This document shows positions 1-9,643 of a stretch of 64,000 bases of DNA, piece after piece (positions within the stretch are counted from its first letter, which is position 1; the number at the start of each line of letters is the position of its first letter). The translations under genes were made by a program, and so were the position numbers. This stretch comes from Desulfotignum sp. (GTDB lineage: Bacteria > Desulfobacterota > Desulfobacteria > Desulfobacterales > Desulfobacteraceae). Under the pieces are notes generated by a model that was given only the letters and a program-made list of their open reading frames with translations, was not told the origin of the DNA and searched no databases. The stretch covers positions 1 through 64,000 of the forward strand of contig JAABSO010000011.1 of NCBI GenBank assembly GCA_011390335.1. The letters are read 5' to 3'.

Positions 1-393
<393 letters not shown>

Positions 394-535
394 TTTTTTT
401 CACTTACAGGTTTAAACGCTTTAATGTGAACATATGACAAGATATTTATTACAGCAGATTTTTGGACCATAAGGGACATGTGGCATTTTCAAAATGCATT
501 GAACAATCAGCCGTTCCAGGTCCAATCCATCTTAA

Positions 536-651
536 TCTGGTGGTAATGGCAAAGAGGTCACACCCGTACCCATCTCGAACACGGAAGTTAAGCTCTTTAG
601 CGCCGATGGTACTGCATGGGAGACTGTGTGGGAGAGTAGGACACCGCCAGA
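536..651 (+). rRNA. rrf: 5S ribosomal RNA
   Basis: A 116-base sequence with the typical 5S landmarks: a tctggtgg start, the central cccatctcgaacacgg loop B/C region, the cgccgatggtact segment and the complementary 3' end ccgccaga. It lies downstream of 23S rRNA in the usual order and is followed at once by a factor-independent terminator. The exact ends may be off by a few bases. Confidence 0.95.
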
Positions 652-660
652 TTATTTATC

Positions 661-705
661 AAAAGCCCTGATTGTTTATCATAAGCAGTCAGGGCTTTTT
701 TGTTT
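661..705 (+). terminator. rRNA operon intrinsic terminator
   Basis: An 11-base perfect stem (aaaagccctga at 661-671 with its complement at 689-699) encloses a 17-base loop and runs into a T-rich tail (ttttttgtttttt). It begins 10 bases after the 5S gene, so it should end the rrn transcript. Confidence 0.9.
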
Positions 706-923
706 TTTGGAAGCGGTGTAACCATTGCCAGACTTTTTCATCCCCATATGTTGTGCCGGTCTGAATCTTGAAAAAACGGGCCTTATGACGACTGGTCCTG
801 AAAATGATTTCATCCACTGCATCTTTTTCGAGTATCTTGAACAATTGACGAATTTTCAGGCCCTGAAAAGTTTGCGCAATGCGGAATGTCACATGGATTT
901 GTGATTTTGGGAACAAGGGAATT

Positions 924-1183
924 TTTGACAAAAATGAACAGCGCCCTGGCCTGGGTTTTGAGTTTGCCGGGGAGGTACAACGTACATTCGAGCGGATCCG
1001 ACACCATCCAGAAGCTTGGCCGGTGTTTTCATGCCGAGCCTGAGATGTCTCACCGACCGATTCCCCTTCGGTGTGCTATACCAAGTTCGCAGCGACTGCA
1101 TTTTGGTAGGAGCCATCATGCATCTCAAGCGTGACCCGACGCGCTGGCAGCAGCGAGTAGCCGAAGCTTTCGACAAACGATAG
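924..1183 (+). pseudogene. RelE/ParE-type toxin relic, frameshifted
   Basis: Read in frame from about 936, the plus strand gives EQRPGLGFEFAGEVQ then RIRHHPEAWPVF, the central part of ParE-family toxins. Near 1029-1035 the frame must shift by one base; the second frame gives CLTDRFPFGVLYQV and ends HLKRDPTRWQQRV...DKR with a stop at 1181-1183, matching the family's C-terminal half. No convincing start or first strand of the toxin fold is visible upstream, and no antitoxin gene is nearby. I conclude a decayed, orphan toxin gene between the rRNA operon and the lipid locus. The 706-920 stretch before it holds no gene I can support. A sequencing error causing the frameshift cannot be excluded. 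Confidence 0.62.
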
Positions 1184-1332
1184 TGGGCTCAGATTGAATC
1201 TTATATCCATGATCATTCTGAGGCTGAGTTCAGTCACTGCACTTTTAAGGAATGCGCAGAAGGAAGCGGGCATAAATCACCCCTCAGGGATTTGTTTGCG
1301 TGGGGTTCCTTTTGGCGAGTCGTGTATGTAAA

Positions 1333-4300
1333 TTATGGGACAGGAACAAACGCCACACCAAACTGCTTCATTTCATATATACAGATGCCGTCCACGGTAA
1401 GGGCCCCGTCCGCTACAACTTCATACCTGTCAGTAACGGCAGCAGTCTCCCGGATATGGGTATGCACCTGGATCAGCTGGTTGCCGGGAATGATCTGGCC
1501 CCTGTAGATCCATTCATGGTTCTGCCCTGAAATCAGCCGGGGGGTAAATGACTGGAAATCAATGTCATATTTTTTTACCAGAAAACAGCGCATGGTCTGC
1601 AGAAATGATTCAATCCCAAGAGATCCCGGGCATACCGGATCCTGGTAAAAGTGGGCATCATAAAACCATTCTTCAGGATTGTTTTTTCTGGCTGCACGGA
1701 CATATCCGCTTCCGAATCTGCCCCCGTCCAGGTCCATCACATCGATGGTATCGATCATGCGCAGGGCTTTGGACGGCATGCCGGTATCAGGGTTGGTGTC
1801 CGGGTCATCCGGTGTCAGGGGGGCATCGTCTGCAAATACCATGACCGGTTCAGGGCAGTGCTCTGCAGTCTTTTTCAGGTCTGGGCAGGGGGCAGTTGTT
1901 TCCGGGTCCGGAAAGTTGTTTTCCTTGTGGCTGTGTCTTGTAAAATTATCCTTCTGCCGGGAAGACGTGTTGCTTTTCAAAGAAGCAGATTTGTCCTGCA
2001 GGTAAGAGATATTGTCCGGTACCAGCAGGCTTTTGCGGATACCTTTTTGTTCGGCCAGGGCCTGGGCGGAAAAAAATCCGAAACTGGTGGTGCCCTGGTA
2101 AATGATCTGTCCTTTGTTGAGAACCTGAAGGGAATAATTCTGGATGATCATGCCCCCGGCTGTGGAGACATCCGTCATTCGGGTGCGGATGGTCAGGGTG
2201 CCGACATCTTTTGTGAGGTTGGCCTGTAACACAGCCTTTCCTCCCAGGTTGCGGAAATGCAGGCGTGCATCACTGTGCAGAGCAGATCCGGCATAGGCTG
2301 CCAGCCACCCGCAGGGCTGCAGCGCGATCTCAAGCAGGATGCAAAAAGGCATGGTGTCGGTGCGGTTGGCCGTAAAATACCAGGCATCTTCAGGGATATC
2401 ATACTGGGTTTCGATCCACCCGCCGGGCTGCATGACCCATTGGGCATGGTCGGCTGTCAGGACCCGGTCCATGAAAAAATAGGGGGGCCTGGGCAGCCTG
2501 GCAATCTGCCGGTCATTGTCAAACACCTTGTATTTTTCACCGAACGCCGCAGAGGGGCTGCCTTGGGCAAACTGCAAAATGGCTGATCTGTCAAACAGGG
2601 GCCTGGGTTTGAATTTATCGTGCAGCGTGCTGTCCACAACCGCTTCAAATCCGGTGATGCTGGCCACAACCGTGTTGTTTGCATCCAGAAAGGTAAAATA
2701 TCCTTTGATGCTGTGCTCTGTGTTTTCATTCACCGTGAACAGGATATGGATGCGCTTATCATCGGCGTGACTGTCTTGGCTGCGGCTGTTGCGGGCATTC
2801 TTGTTTCCATTGTTCCCACCGTCTTGTGTGCGGTGAAAGGATGCATATATGCGCAGATTGGCAAAAAAGGCCGGCAGGCAGACCTGGTCCCGGGTTTCCC
2901 AGGTCCAGATGATGGCGGCCTGGAAGGCTGCATCCAGCAGCAGGGGGTCTGTGATCCAGTTTGTTTGTAAAGGTGTTGTAAACCAAAGGTCTGGTGAAGG
3001 GCCAGGGAATGCGGTTACGGCAATGCCTTTGCCGGAGATGCCGGTGACAGCATCAATTGCCTGGAGAGCTTTGCCGTGGAATAATATGGTTTCATAGGCT
3101 TTTTTGGCAGATATTTTTGCAGGTGCCAGCTCCATTCGGCCCCAGGGGGATAACACCGGCGGTTCCGGCAGCTTGTCTTTCAATATCACCGTGGCTGTGG
3201 CATGGATGTGTCTCTGTCTGCCGTCACCGGCCGATGTCAGGCTGGCCAGAGCCGTGAATCCGGCATCAGCAGGGGTGCATTTTCCCAGGTTGACGGCCAC
3301 ATCTATCCGGCTGTCTTTGGGCCTGATCCCCTTGAGCAGCCGCATGTCATCGATGCCGGCAAACACCAGACCGGGATTGTTTTTTTCCGCTGCATGGGCC
3401 ATCACCTCTGCCAGCAGGGCAAAAGGAACCACTGGTTCATGGTTGATCCTGTGGCTGTCAAGAACAGGCAGATTGTCCCTGCTGACGGCCAGTTCCGTCA
3501 CCTGTGACAGCACCGGCGTCTTTTTTTTTTTCTGGTCCCGGCCTGGGGCCGTGATCACGATTTCCACAGGGTACGGGTCTGGATTTTCCATTTCCAGGAG
3601 CAGCTGGCGGCACCCGTCCTCCAGTGGAATCAGGCCCACCCCTTTTTTTGTAAATTCGCGTTTCAGACCGTCATGCACCATGCCTCCGTCCCAGGGGCCC
3701 CAGTTGATGGCCAGGTATCTGCAGCCGGGATTTTTTTGGGCAAGGTGCCCTGCGGTTTTGTTGAGCACCTCATTGGCCATGGCATAATCGCACTGGCCCG
3801 GGTTTCCGGTTCTGGCTGCAATGGATGAAAACAGTATCATATATTTGAGTGGATCTTTTGCCGTGGCATCAACAAGGGCATGCAGTCCCGCCACTTTGGT
3901 GTCAAATACCCGGTTGAACTGTCCCGGTTTCTTTTCAGCGATCAGCTTGTCCTCCAGCACCCCGGCCCCGTGAATAACAGCAGTCACCGGCCCGAACTTC
4001 TGCCTGATGTCATCCATGGTCCTGTGCAGGGCGCTGGTGTCCCGGATATCTGTGGACCAGTAGGCAGCCTGTGCCCCATGGGACCGGATCAGGTCCAGGG
4101 TGCGGCGGATCTGCCGGCCGGCGCAGATGCCCTGGTATAGTTTTTCAATATCTGCGGGTCTGGGCTTCTGCCCGGCAAATGCATGGGTGAGAATCGCTTT
4201 TTTCAGCAGGGCCTGGTCCGTGATGTCCTGTGCCCATTGTGGTTCTTCAACAGGAGCCGGAGAGCGCCCCAAAAGGGCAATGGCAGGTGCACAGGCTTTT

Positions 4301-7300
4301 GCCAGGGCAACGGCACAGGCAGCTGTCACCCCTTTTGCGCCGCCGGAGATCACCACCACATCTTTGGCAGTCAGGCCTGGTTTCCCCTTTTTGACAGGGG
4401 ACACCTTCAGGGCCGGGATCATGCAGTTGTCACCGAAAAGTCCCATTTCCACGGCACCGTTGGTCATCATCAAAGCAGCAGCCGGTTCTGCAAGGGTTTT
4501 GCAGGCCTTCATGTCACAGGGCATGTCCAGGGCGTGGCACAGAACATCCTGCCATTCCAGGCGGGCGGTTTTTGCAAGCCCTGCCAGTCCCCCGTACACC
4601 GGGTGGGTGGCAAATGCTGTGTCGCCAAATCCAAAACTGCCCCCTGAAAAAGATATGGTTGTTAAAAATGCCCCTTTCTGCCGGGCAGATGCCATGAGGT
4701 GGGCTGCATTTTTGTGGACCAGTGCAAAAGCGGACTTTATAAAATCTGTAGCGTCCTGTGCATCTTTGCTGTCCCATTTTTCCTGGGCGCTGTTCCATTT
4801 GTCCTGAACAATGACGATGCCGGCAGCATCCGGCAGTTCCGGGATATTGTCAGAACCGATGTCAATGATTTGAGCAGCAAGGCCCTGGTTTGTAAACTCT
4901 TTTTCAAGAAGCCGGGCAACGCCGGGCTGGTCCCGGGTGATATATATTTTTTTGTTTTCAGGTACCTGGATCCGGGACCCGTTAAAAAACCGGATCTGCT
5001 GGATGGGATATGGTGTCAGGACAATTTCCCGGCGGATCAGATCAGGTGGTTCGTTTGTTTGTTCTGGCTGTTTTTCGGGTAAAAAAGGGTTTTTTTTTAC
5101 CGGAGCCTGTGTTTCAGGTTCGGTTTGTTCCAGAAAATTGACGATATCCTGTATGGTTTTGAGTTTTGCCATGGCCTCTCCGGACAGGCCCCCGGCCCCG
5201 TCCCCAAGGGCCTGCTCCAGTCTGGATAAAATCTCCACCCGTTTGATGGAATCAATGCCCAGGTCGGATTCAAGGTTCATACCGGGTTCCAGCATCTCTT
5301 CGGGGAATCCGGTAAGTTCACTGATGGTATCCACCAGGATCTTTGTGATTTCTGCGGTTTGGGGGGCACCCGCTACCGGGGCTGCATCCGGACCGGGATC
5401 TGCTGCAGTTTTTGAAGCAAAAAGCGTATCACCCCTTGGTGCAGCGTCAAGGTGTGTTTTTGTGTCAGCAGGTGTTTGAGTATGGGTGAGCGCCTGTGTG
5501 CTGCAGTCAGCATGTTGTCGCGCATGGGAGAGTGTCTGTGTGCTGCTGTCGGCTTGTGCTTCAAAAGCCTTGTCAGTGCTAGAAAGTATTTTTTTGCCGT
5601 CATCCGGAACCGGTGCCTGTGCTGCAATGGCCTGGCAGATGTCTGTGAGGGTCCGGACAGATCCGATGCTTTCCGTGGTAAGCCCGCTGGTGTCGGGCAG
5701 ATGCTTTTCCAGCTCAGAGATGATTTCCACCTTTTTGATGGAGTCAATGCCCAGGTCGGATTCAATATCCATGGACAGTTCCAGCATCTCTTCAGGAAAT
5801 CCGGTGAGCCGGCTTACGGTATCAAACAGAACCGCCTGGATGTCTGACATACTGGATTTTGGATCTGCTGCATGGGCAGGGGCCGCATCAGGCGCTACAA
5901 CATCATGCGGTTCAGCTTGTGCGGTTGGTGTCAAATCCTGTGATGTCTGGGGCATCTGCTGCGGTGTTTCCCCGTTGACCCTGCCGGGTGGGGTGGGGGA
6001 AAAAGATGTCTGCTGGGGCGCCCGGGATGGGGATTGGAAATCCGGCAAAGAACCCGGGGCCGGGCCTGCAGAAGGTGTGCCCGGGGCAGCCATGAACTGG
6101 CGTGTCTGTTCCATGATGGCGGCCAGGGTGTGGCTGGCCTGGGCCTGGGTTTCAAGAAATTTTTCATGGGTTCTGGCTGTCTGGGCCTGCAGGGCCTGCA
6201 TGGTTTCCAGCCCTTTTAGCACCAGGTGCATGGCATTTTGGGGGGCAGAAGGGTGCATATCAGAAGGGGTGTGCATATTATATCCTTGTTGCATTGCTCC
6301 GGGTAGCTCTGGTCGGGCTTGCTGTGACACCGGGGCAGGATTGTTATAGTTTTTATTTGTGGAAGCCTGTTCTTTTTCCGGTGTCGGCATTTTTCCGGGT
6401 GCAGGTGATTTTGCATCTTCCAATGGTTTTCCGGTTTCAGATGGTTTTGCACTTTCCAGTGGGGTCGGGGTTTTCGGCGATTTTGTGGCATCCGGTGGGT
6501 TTTCGGATGCAGGCATTTTCGCCTTTATATGTGCAGGTGTTTTTGCAGATGCTGTTGCGTTTATACGTGCTGTCGCGTTTACAGGTGCAGGGGCTTTTAT
6601 GGGGGTGGGTCTGGGATTGGCCCCGGACAGCAGGACCCGCATGCGTTTGGGTTCCGGTTGTTTTACCGGATCTTCCCACTGGGTGAGGTCCACGCAAAAT
6701 CCTTTGGCAGCAATGGTGCACAACACCCCGGCCAGGTCTTCCAGTCCGGATTTTCTGCCGCAGGAGGCATCCATACTCACTGCAGTGGTTGCATCTGAAG
6801 CCAGAATCCGGTTCACCAGCCCGGTCAATACGGTTTTGGGGCCGGCTTCCACAAACAAAGACACCCCGTTTTTGTGCATGGTTTCAATGTTTTCCATGAA
6901 ACACACCGGATGCATGAGCTGGTGGCCCAGAACAGACCTGATCTTTTCCGGATCGGTCTCATAGGGGTTGCCCGTGGTGTTGGACAGCACCTGGATATCT
7001 GTGGGCACAATGGCCTGGTCTGCCACAAACGCGTGAAAGGGCCTGGCTGCATCTGCCACCAGATGGCTGTGGAAGGCGGCTGCCACCGGCAGTTTCACCG
7101 CCCGGATTTTTTGTTTTCTGCATGCTTGGGCCGCTTTTTCAATATCCGGGGTGGGACCTGATACAACCCCCTGGTTTGGGCTGTTGCGGTTGGCCAGCAC
7201 CAGGTCCAGGCCCAGATCTGAAAGCAGGGCTTCAATGGCCGGGATCTCGGCCTGGACAGCCAGCATGCTGCCGCTGTCAGACCCGGTTCGGCCGGCGGCT

Positions 7301-9459
7301 GTCATATGTTTTCCCCGGACAGCTGCCATGGTCAGCAGGGTGCTGCTGTCCAGCCATCCGGCTGCTTGCATGGCACAAAGCTCCCCGAAACTGTGGCCGC
7401 AGGTCATGTGGGGCAGGATGCCGAACCGGCGCAGCACAAGGGTCATGGCAAGAGAGACCGCACCAATGGCCACCTGGGCCACCCGTGTGTGCCGCAGTTT
7501 TGATTCGGACACAGATCTATCCTGGAGATGACCGGGCAATGCAAACATAAAATCGGTCAGCTCCTGGTGCGCTTCCTTTCGGGCCAGGGTATCACTGGTG
7601 TGTTCTTTGAAAATTTTCTGGGCAAGTGCCAGTGCTTCCATGGCTTCCGGAAATACGGCAAACAGGTCTTTTCCCATATCAGGATACTGGCTGCCCTGGC
7701 CGGGGAATAAAAATCCCAGTTTTCCTTTGGCAGGACCAACACCATAATAGATGGGATCCCGGGAGGGACCCTGTTTTTTCACCACGGTCCGGGCCTGATC
7801 TATCAGGGCACCAGGATCTGCATCCTTGTGCAGCACCATGAGCAGGCGCATCTCCTGGTCAGGTGTAAAGGACTTTCTGGATGCTGCCGCCTGCCAGGCG
7901 ATGCGCCGGGATTTCTCTCCGCCGTCCATGCCCTGATCCGGGGTAATCTGTGTTTCAAAAGCGTTCAGTTTTTCCAGAAGACCGGGCGTGTCAGGGGCTG
8001 AAAATGCGGCAATCTGCACGGAACCATCCCAGGAGACGTGGGATTTTTTGGCATCATGCTCCTCCAGGACTGCATGAAAATTGCTGCCCCCGAAGCCGAA
8101 TGCGGAGATGCCTGCCCGTCTGGGGCTTGCGTCTCCTGATCCCGGCACCCAGGGTTTGGACCGGTTGTTCAGGTAAAAGGTGGAGTTGTTGATATCCAGC
8201 GCAGGGTCCGGCATGTCAGCCTTCAGGGTCGGCAGGATCACCTTGTGGTGCAGGGCCAGGGCCGCTTTAATGATGCCGGCGGCTCCGGCGGCTGCCTTGG
8301 TATGACCGATCATGGATTTTACCGACCCGATGGCAATGCTGTTTTTTGTTTTTTGTGCACCAAAACAGGATGTCAAAGCGTCAAATTCCACCTTGTCTCC
8401 CACCCGGGTGCCGGTGCCGTGGGCTTCGATCATGGCCACGCTGGCAGGGTCGATACCGGCCTGGCTATAGGCATCCTGCAATGCCTTATGCTGGCCTTTT
8501 GCATCCGGGGCATAAATGGCAGAGGTCTTTCCGTCACTGGATGTGCCCATCCCCTTAATGACGGCATAGATCCGGTCTTTGTTTTTTTGTGCATCTGCAA
8601 GGCGCTTGAGTACCAGCATACCGATGCCCTCACCCAGCACAGTGCCGTCCGCATCTTTGGAAAAGGGGCGTGCATCAGAGGTATGGGAGAGCACACCGGT
8701 CCTGGCAAAACACATGTGCATGAAAATATCGTTCAGGCAGTCCACCCCGCCTGTGATGGACATGTCGCATTTGTGTGCAGTCAGCTCCATCACTGCCGTA
8801 TGCAGGGCGGAAAGGGAGCTGGCGCAGGCAGCATCATTGACACTGTTGGTGCCGGACAGATTGAACCGGTTGGCGATTCTGCCGGCAACCACATTTCCCA
8901 GCAGGCCGGGAAATGAGTTCTCCTGCCACTGGGCATAGGATGACTGGATGGTGTCCAGGATCTGTTTTTTTTGTTCAGGCGCAATGCCGGCCGCATCCAG
9001 GGCGTTTTTCCAGATGGGATGGCCAAGCCGTGCCCCCAGGGGAATCACCAGTTCCTGGGTGCCGGTCACCCCTAAAATAACATTGACCCTGGCCTGGGAG
9101 AGAAAGGGATGCTCCTTTGGGTACCCGGCATCTTCTAAGGCCATTTTTGCCACCTCAAGGCTTAGCAGCTGGGCCGTGTCAGTGGCGGTGATGTTGTTGG
9201 GGGGGATGCCGAAAGCAGCCGGATCAAAACTGATTTTCGGGATAAATCCGCCCCGGCGGCAATAGGTGTGGTCCGACCGGGAGGGATCCGGATCAAAATA
9301 ATCTTTGATCTGCCAGTGGGTGTCCTCCGGGATATCTTCAATGGCATCTGTGCCGTTGAACAGCAGGTGCCAGAAATCTTTGAGATGAAAGGATCCGGGA
9401 AAAATGCATCCCATGCCGATGATGGCGATGTCGGTGGTCTGGGGGGTGTCCTGTCTCAT
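1333..9459 (-). CDS. pfaA: Multidomain PUFA/secondary-lipid synthase, PfaA-like with fused dehydratases
   Basis: A 2708-residue iterative type I fatty acid/polyketide synthase. Domains in order: ketosynthase (about 10-455, active-site Cys212 in DAACASS, later EAHGTGT and GHTKAAAG His motifs); acyltransferase (about 585-890, PGQGSQ start, Ser690 in GHSFG); a 250-residue Pro/Ala/Thr-rich linker; two acyl carrier domains with phosphopantetheine serines Ser1240 and Ser1404 in LGIDSIK motifs; ketoreductase (about 1690-1990, SGGAKGVT); a PKS-type dehydratase hot-dog (about 1990-2270); then FabA-like dehydratase modules (RPPYFFMDRV near 2333 and His2603 in HFYQDPVCPGSLG). Canonical PfaA ends after its KR/DH region; the FabA-like part normally sits on PfaC. 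No KS-CLF or PfaB acyltransferase is present. pfaD lies 184 bases upstream, so the two are probably co-transcribed. No clear ribosome binding site precedes the ATG; the leader is filled by a repeat. Product unknown; a polyunsaturated fatty acid or related hydrocarbon is inferred. Confidence 0.93.
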   Translation of the reverse strand: MRQDTPQTTDIAIIGMGCIFPGSFHLKDFWHLLFNGTDAIEDIPEDTHWQIKDYFDPDPSRSDHTYCRRGGFIPKISFDPAAFGIPPNNITATDTAQLLSLEVAKMALEDAGYPKEHPFLSQARVNVILGVTGTQELVIPLGARLGHPIWKNALDAAGIAPEQKKQILDTIQSSYAQWQENSFPGLLGNVVAGRIANRFNLSGTNSVNDAACASSLSALHTAVMELTAHKCDMSITGGVDCLNDIFMHMCFARTGVLSHTSDARPFSKDADGTVLGEGIGMLVLKRLADAQKNKDRIYAVIKGMGTSSDGKTSAIYAPDAKGQHKALQDAYSQAGIDPASVAMIEAHGTGTRVGDKVEFDALTSCFGAQKTKNSIAIGSVKSMIGHTKAAAGAAGIIKAALALHHKVILPTLKADMPDPALDINNSTFYLNNRSKPWVPGSGDASPRRAGISAFGFGGSNFHAVLEEHDAKKSHVSWDGSVQIAAFSAPDTPGLLEKLNAFETQITPDQGMDGGEKSRRIAWQAAASRKSFTPDQEMRLLMVLHKDADPGALIDQARTVVKKQGPSRDPIYYGVGPAKGKLGFLFPGQGSQYPDMGKDLFAVFPEAMEALALAQKIFKEHTSDTLARKEAHQELTDFMFALPGHLQDRSVSESKLRHTRVAQVAIGAVSLAMTLVLRRFGILPHMTCGHSFGELCAMQAAGWLDSSTLLTMAAVRGKHMTAAGRTGSDSGSMLAVQAEIPAIEALLSDLGLDLVLANRNSPNQGVVSGPTPDIEKAAQACRKQKIRAVKLPVAAAFHSHLVADAARPFHAFVADQAIVPTDIQVLSNTTGNPYETDPEKIRSVLGHQLMHPVCFMENIETMHKNGVSLFVEAGPKTVLTGLVNRILASDATTAVSMDASCGRKSGLEDLAGVLCTIAAKGFCVDLTQWEDPVKQPEPKRMRVLLSGANPRPTPIKAPAPVNATARINATASAKTPAHIKAKMPASENPPDATKSPKTPTPLESAKPSETGKPLEDAKSPAPGKMPTPEKEQASTNKNYNNPAPVSQQARPELPGAMQQGYNMHTPSDMHPSAPQNAMHLVLKGLETMQALQAQTARTHEKFLETQAQASHTLAAIMEQTRQFMAAPGTPSAGPAPGSLPDFQSPSRAPQQTSFSPTPPGRVNGETPQQMPQTSQDLTPTAQAEPHDVVAPDAAPAHAADPKSSMSDIQAVLFDTVSRLTGFPEEMLELSMDIESDLGIDSIKKVEIISELEKHLPDTSGLTTESIGSVRTLTDICQAIAAQAPVPDDGKKILSSTDKAFEAQADSSTQTLSHARQHADCSTQALTHTQTPADTKTHLDAAPRGDTLFASKTAADPGPDAAPVAGAPQTAEITKILVDTISELTGFPEEMLEPGMNLESDLGIDSIKRVEILSRLEQALGDGAGGLSGEAMAKLKTIQDIVNFLEQTEPETQAPVKKNPFLPEKQPEQTNEPPDLIRREIVLTPYPIQQIRFFNGSRIQVPENKKIYITRDQPGVARLLEKEFTNQGLAAQIIDIGSDNIPELPDAAGIVIVQDKWNSAQEKWDSKDAQDATDFIKSAFALVHKNAAHLMASARQKGAFLTTISFSGGSFGFGDTAFATHPVYGGLAGLAKTARLEWQDVLCHALDMPCDMKACKTLAEPAAALMMTNGAVEMGLFGDNCMIPALKVSPVKKGKPGLTAKDVVVISGGAKGVTAACAVALAKACAPAIALLGRSPAPVEEPQWAQDITDQALLKKAILTHAFAGQKPRPADIEKLYQGICAGRQIRRTLDLIRSHGAQAAYWSTDIRDTSALHRTMDDIRQKFGPVTAVIHGAGVLEDKLIAEKKPGQFNRVFDTKVAGLHALVDATAKDPLKYMILFSSIAARTGNPGQCDYAMANEVLNKTAGHLAQKNPGCRYLAINWGPWDGGMVHDGLKREFTKKGVGLIPLEDGCRQLLLEMENPDPYPVEIVITAPGRDQKKKKTPVLSQVTELAVSRDNLPVLDSHRINHEPVVPFALLAEVMAHAAEKNNPGLVFAGIDDMRLLKGIRPKDSRIDVAVNLGKCTPADAGFTALASLTSAGDGRQRHIHATATVILKDKLPEPPVLSPWGRMELAPAKISAKKAYETILFHGKALQAIDAVTGISGKGIAVTAFPGPSPDLWFTTPLQTNWITDPLLLDAAFQAAIIWTWETRDQVCLPAFFANLRIYASFHRTQDGGNNGNKNARNSRSQDSHADDKRIHILFTVNENTEHSIKGYFTFLDANNTVVASITGFEAVVDSTLHDKFKPRPLFDRSAILQFAQGSPSAAFGEKYKVFDNDRQIARLPRPPYFFMDRVLTADHAQWVMQPGGWIETQYDIPEDAWYFTANRTDTMPFCILLEIALQPCGWLAAYAGSALHSDARLHFRNLGGKAVLQANLTKDVGTLTIRTRMTDVSTAGGMIIQNYSLQVLNKGQIIYQGTTSFGFFSAQALAEQKGIRKSLLVPDNISYLQDKSASLKSNTSSRQKDNFTRHSHKENNFPDPETTAPCPDLKKTAEHCPEPVMVFADDAPLTPDDPDTNPDTGMPSKALRMIDTIDVMDLDGGRFGSGYVRAARKNNPEEWFYDAHFYQDPVCPGSLGIESFLQTMRCFLVKKYDIDFQSFTPRLISGQNHEWIYRGQIIPGNQLIQVHTHIRETAAVTDRYEVVADGALTVDGICIYEMKQFGVAFVPVP

Positions 9460-9475
9460 GAATCAATCTTTTGAA

Positions 9476-9566
9476 CGTTTTAAGTTTTAAGTTTTAAGTT
9501 TAAGCTAATACCTTATGGTTGAAGGCTTTCGTTCTTTGTTGTGCCCGGCAGGGCATGGGTGTTATA
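9476..9566. repeat. Composite intergenic repeat, copy 1
   Basis: Directly upstream of the pfaA start this spacer holds a run of taagtttt units (9476-9502) and, further out, tgcccggcagggca (9542-9555), a 5-bp stem hairpin followed by tgggtgttat. The same modules recur at 11283-11430, 31762-31926, 45213-45305 and 53810-53887, each just upstream of a start codon. Function unknown. Confidence 0.7.
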
Positions 9567-9643
9567 TAATAAAGAGGTTGCCACTGAATATACAGGTCTG
9601 GATCTTGTAAATCACCTGCTGGCAAGGGTTTTTGACAAAACTT

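Noticed and set aside
1651..8916. Many 100-290 residue plus-strand frames inside pfaA
   Set aside because: Antisense shadows of a clear 2708-residue gene with intact motifs throughout.
1333..9459. Ordinary type I polyketide synthase module
   Set aside because: Tandem LGIDSIK ACPs after a Pro/Ala linker, FabA-like dehydratases and adjacent pfaD indicate a PUFA-synthase type.
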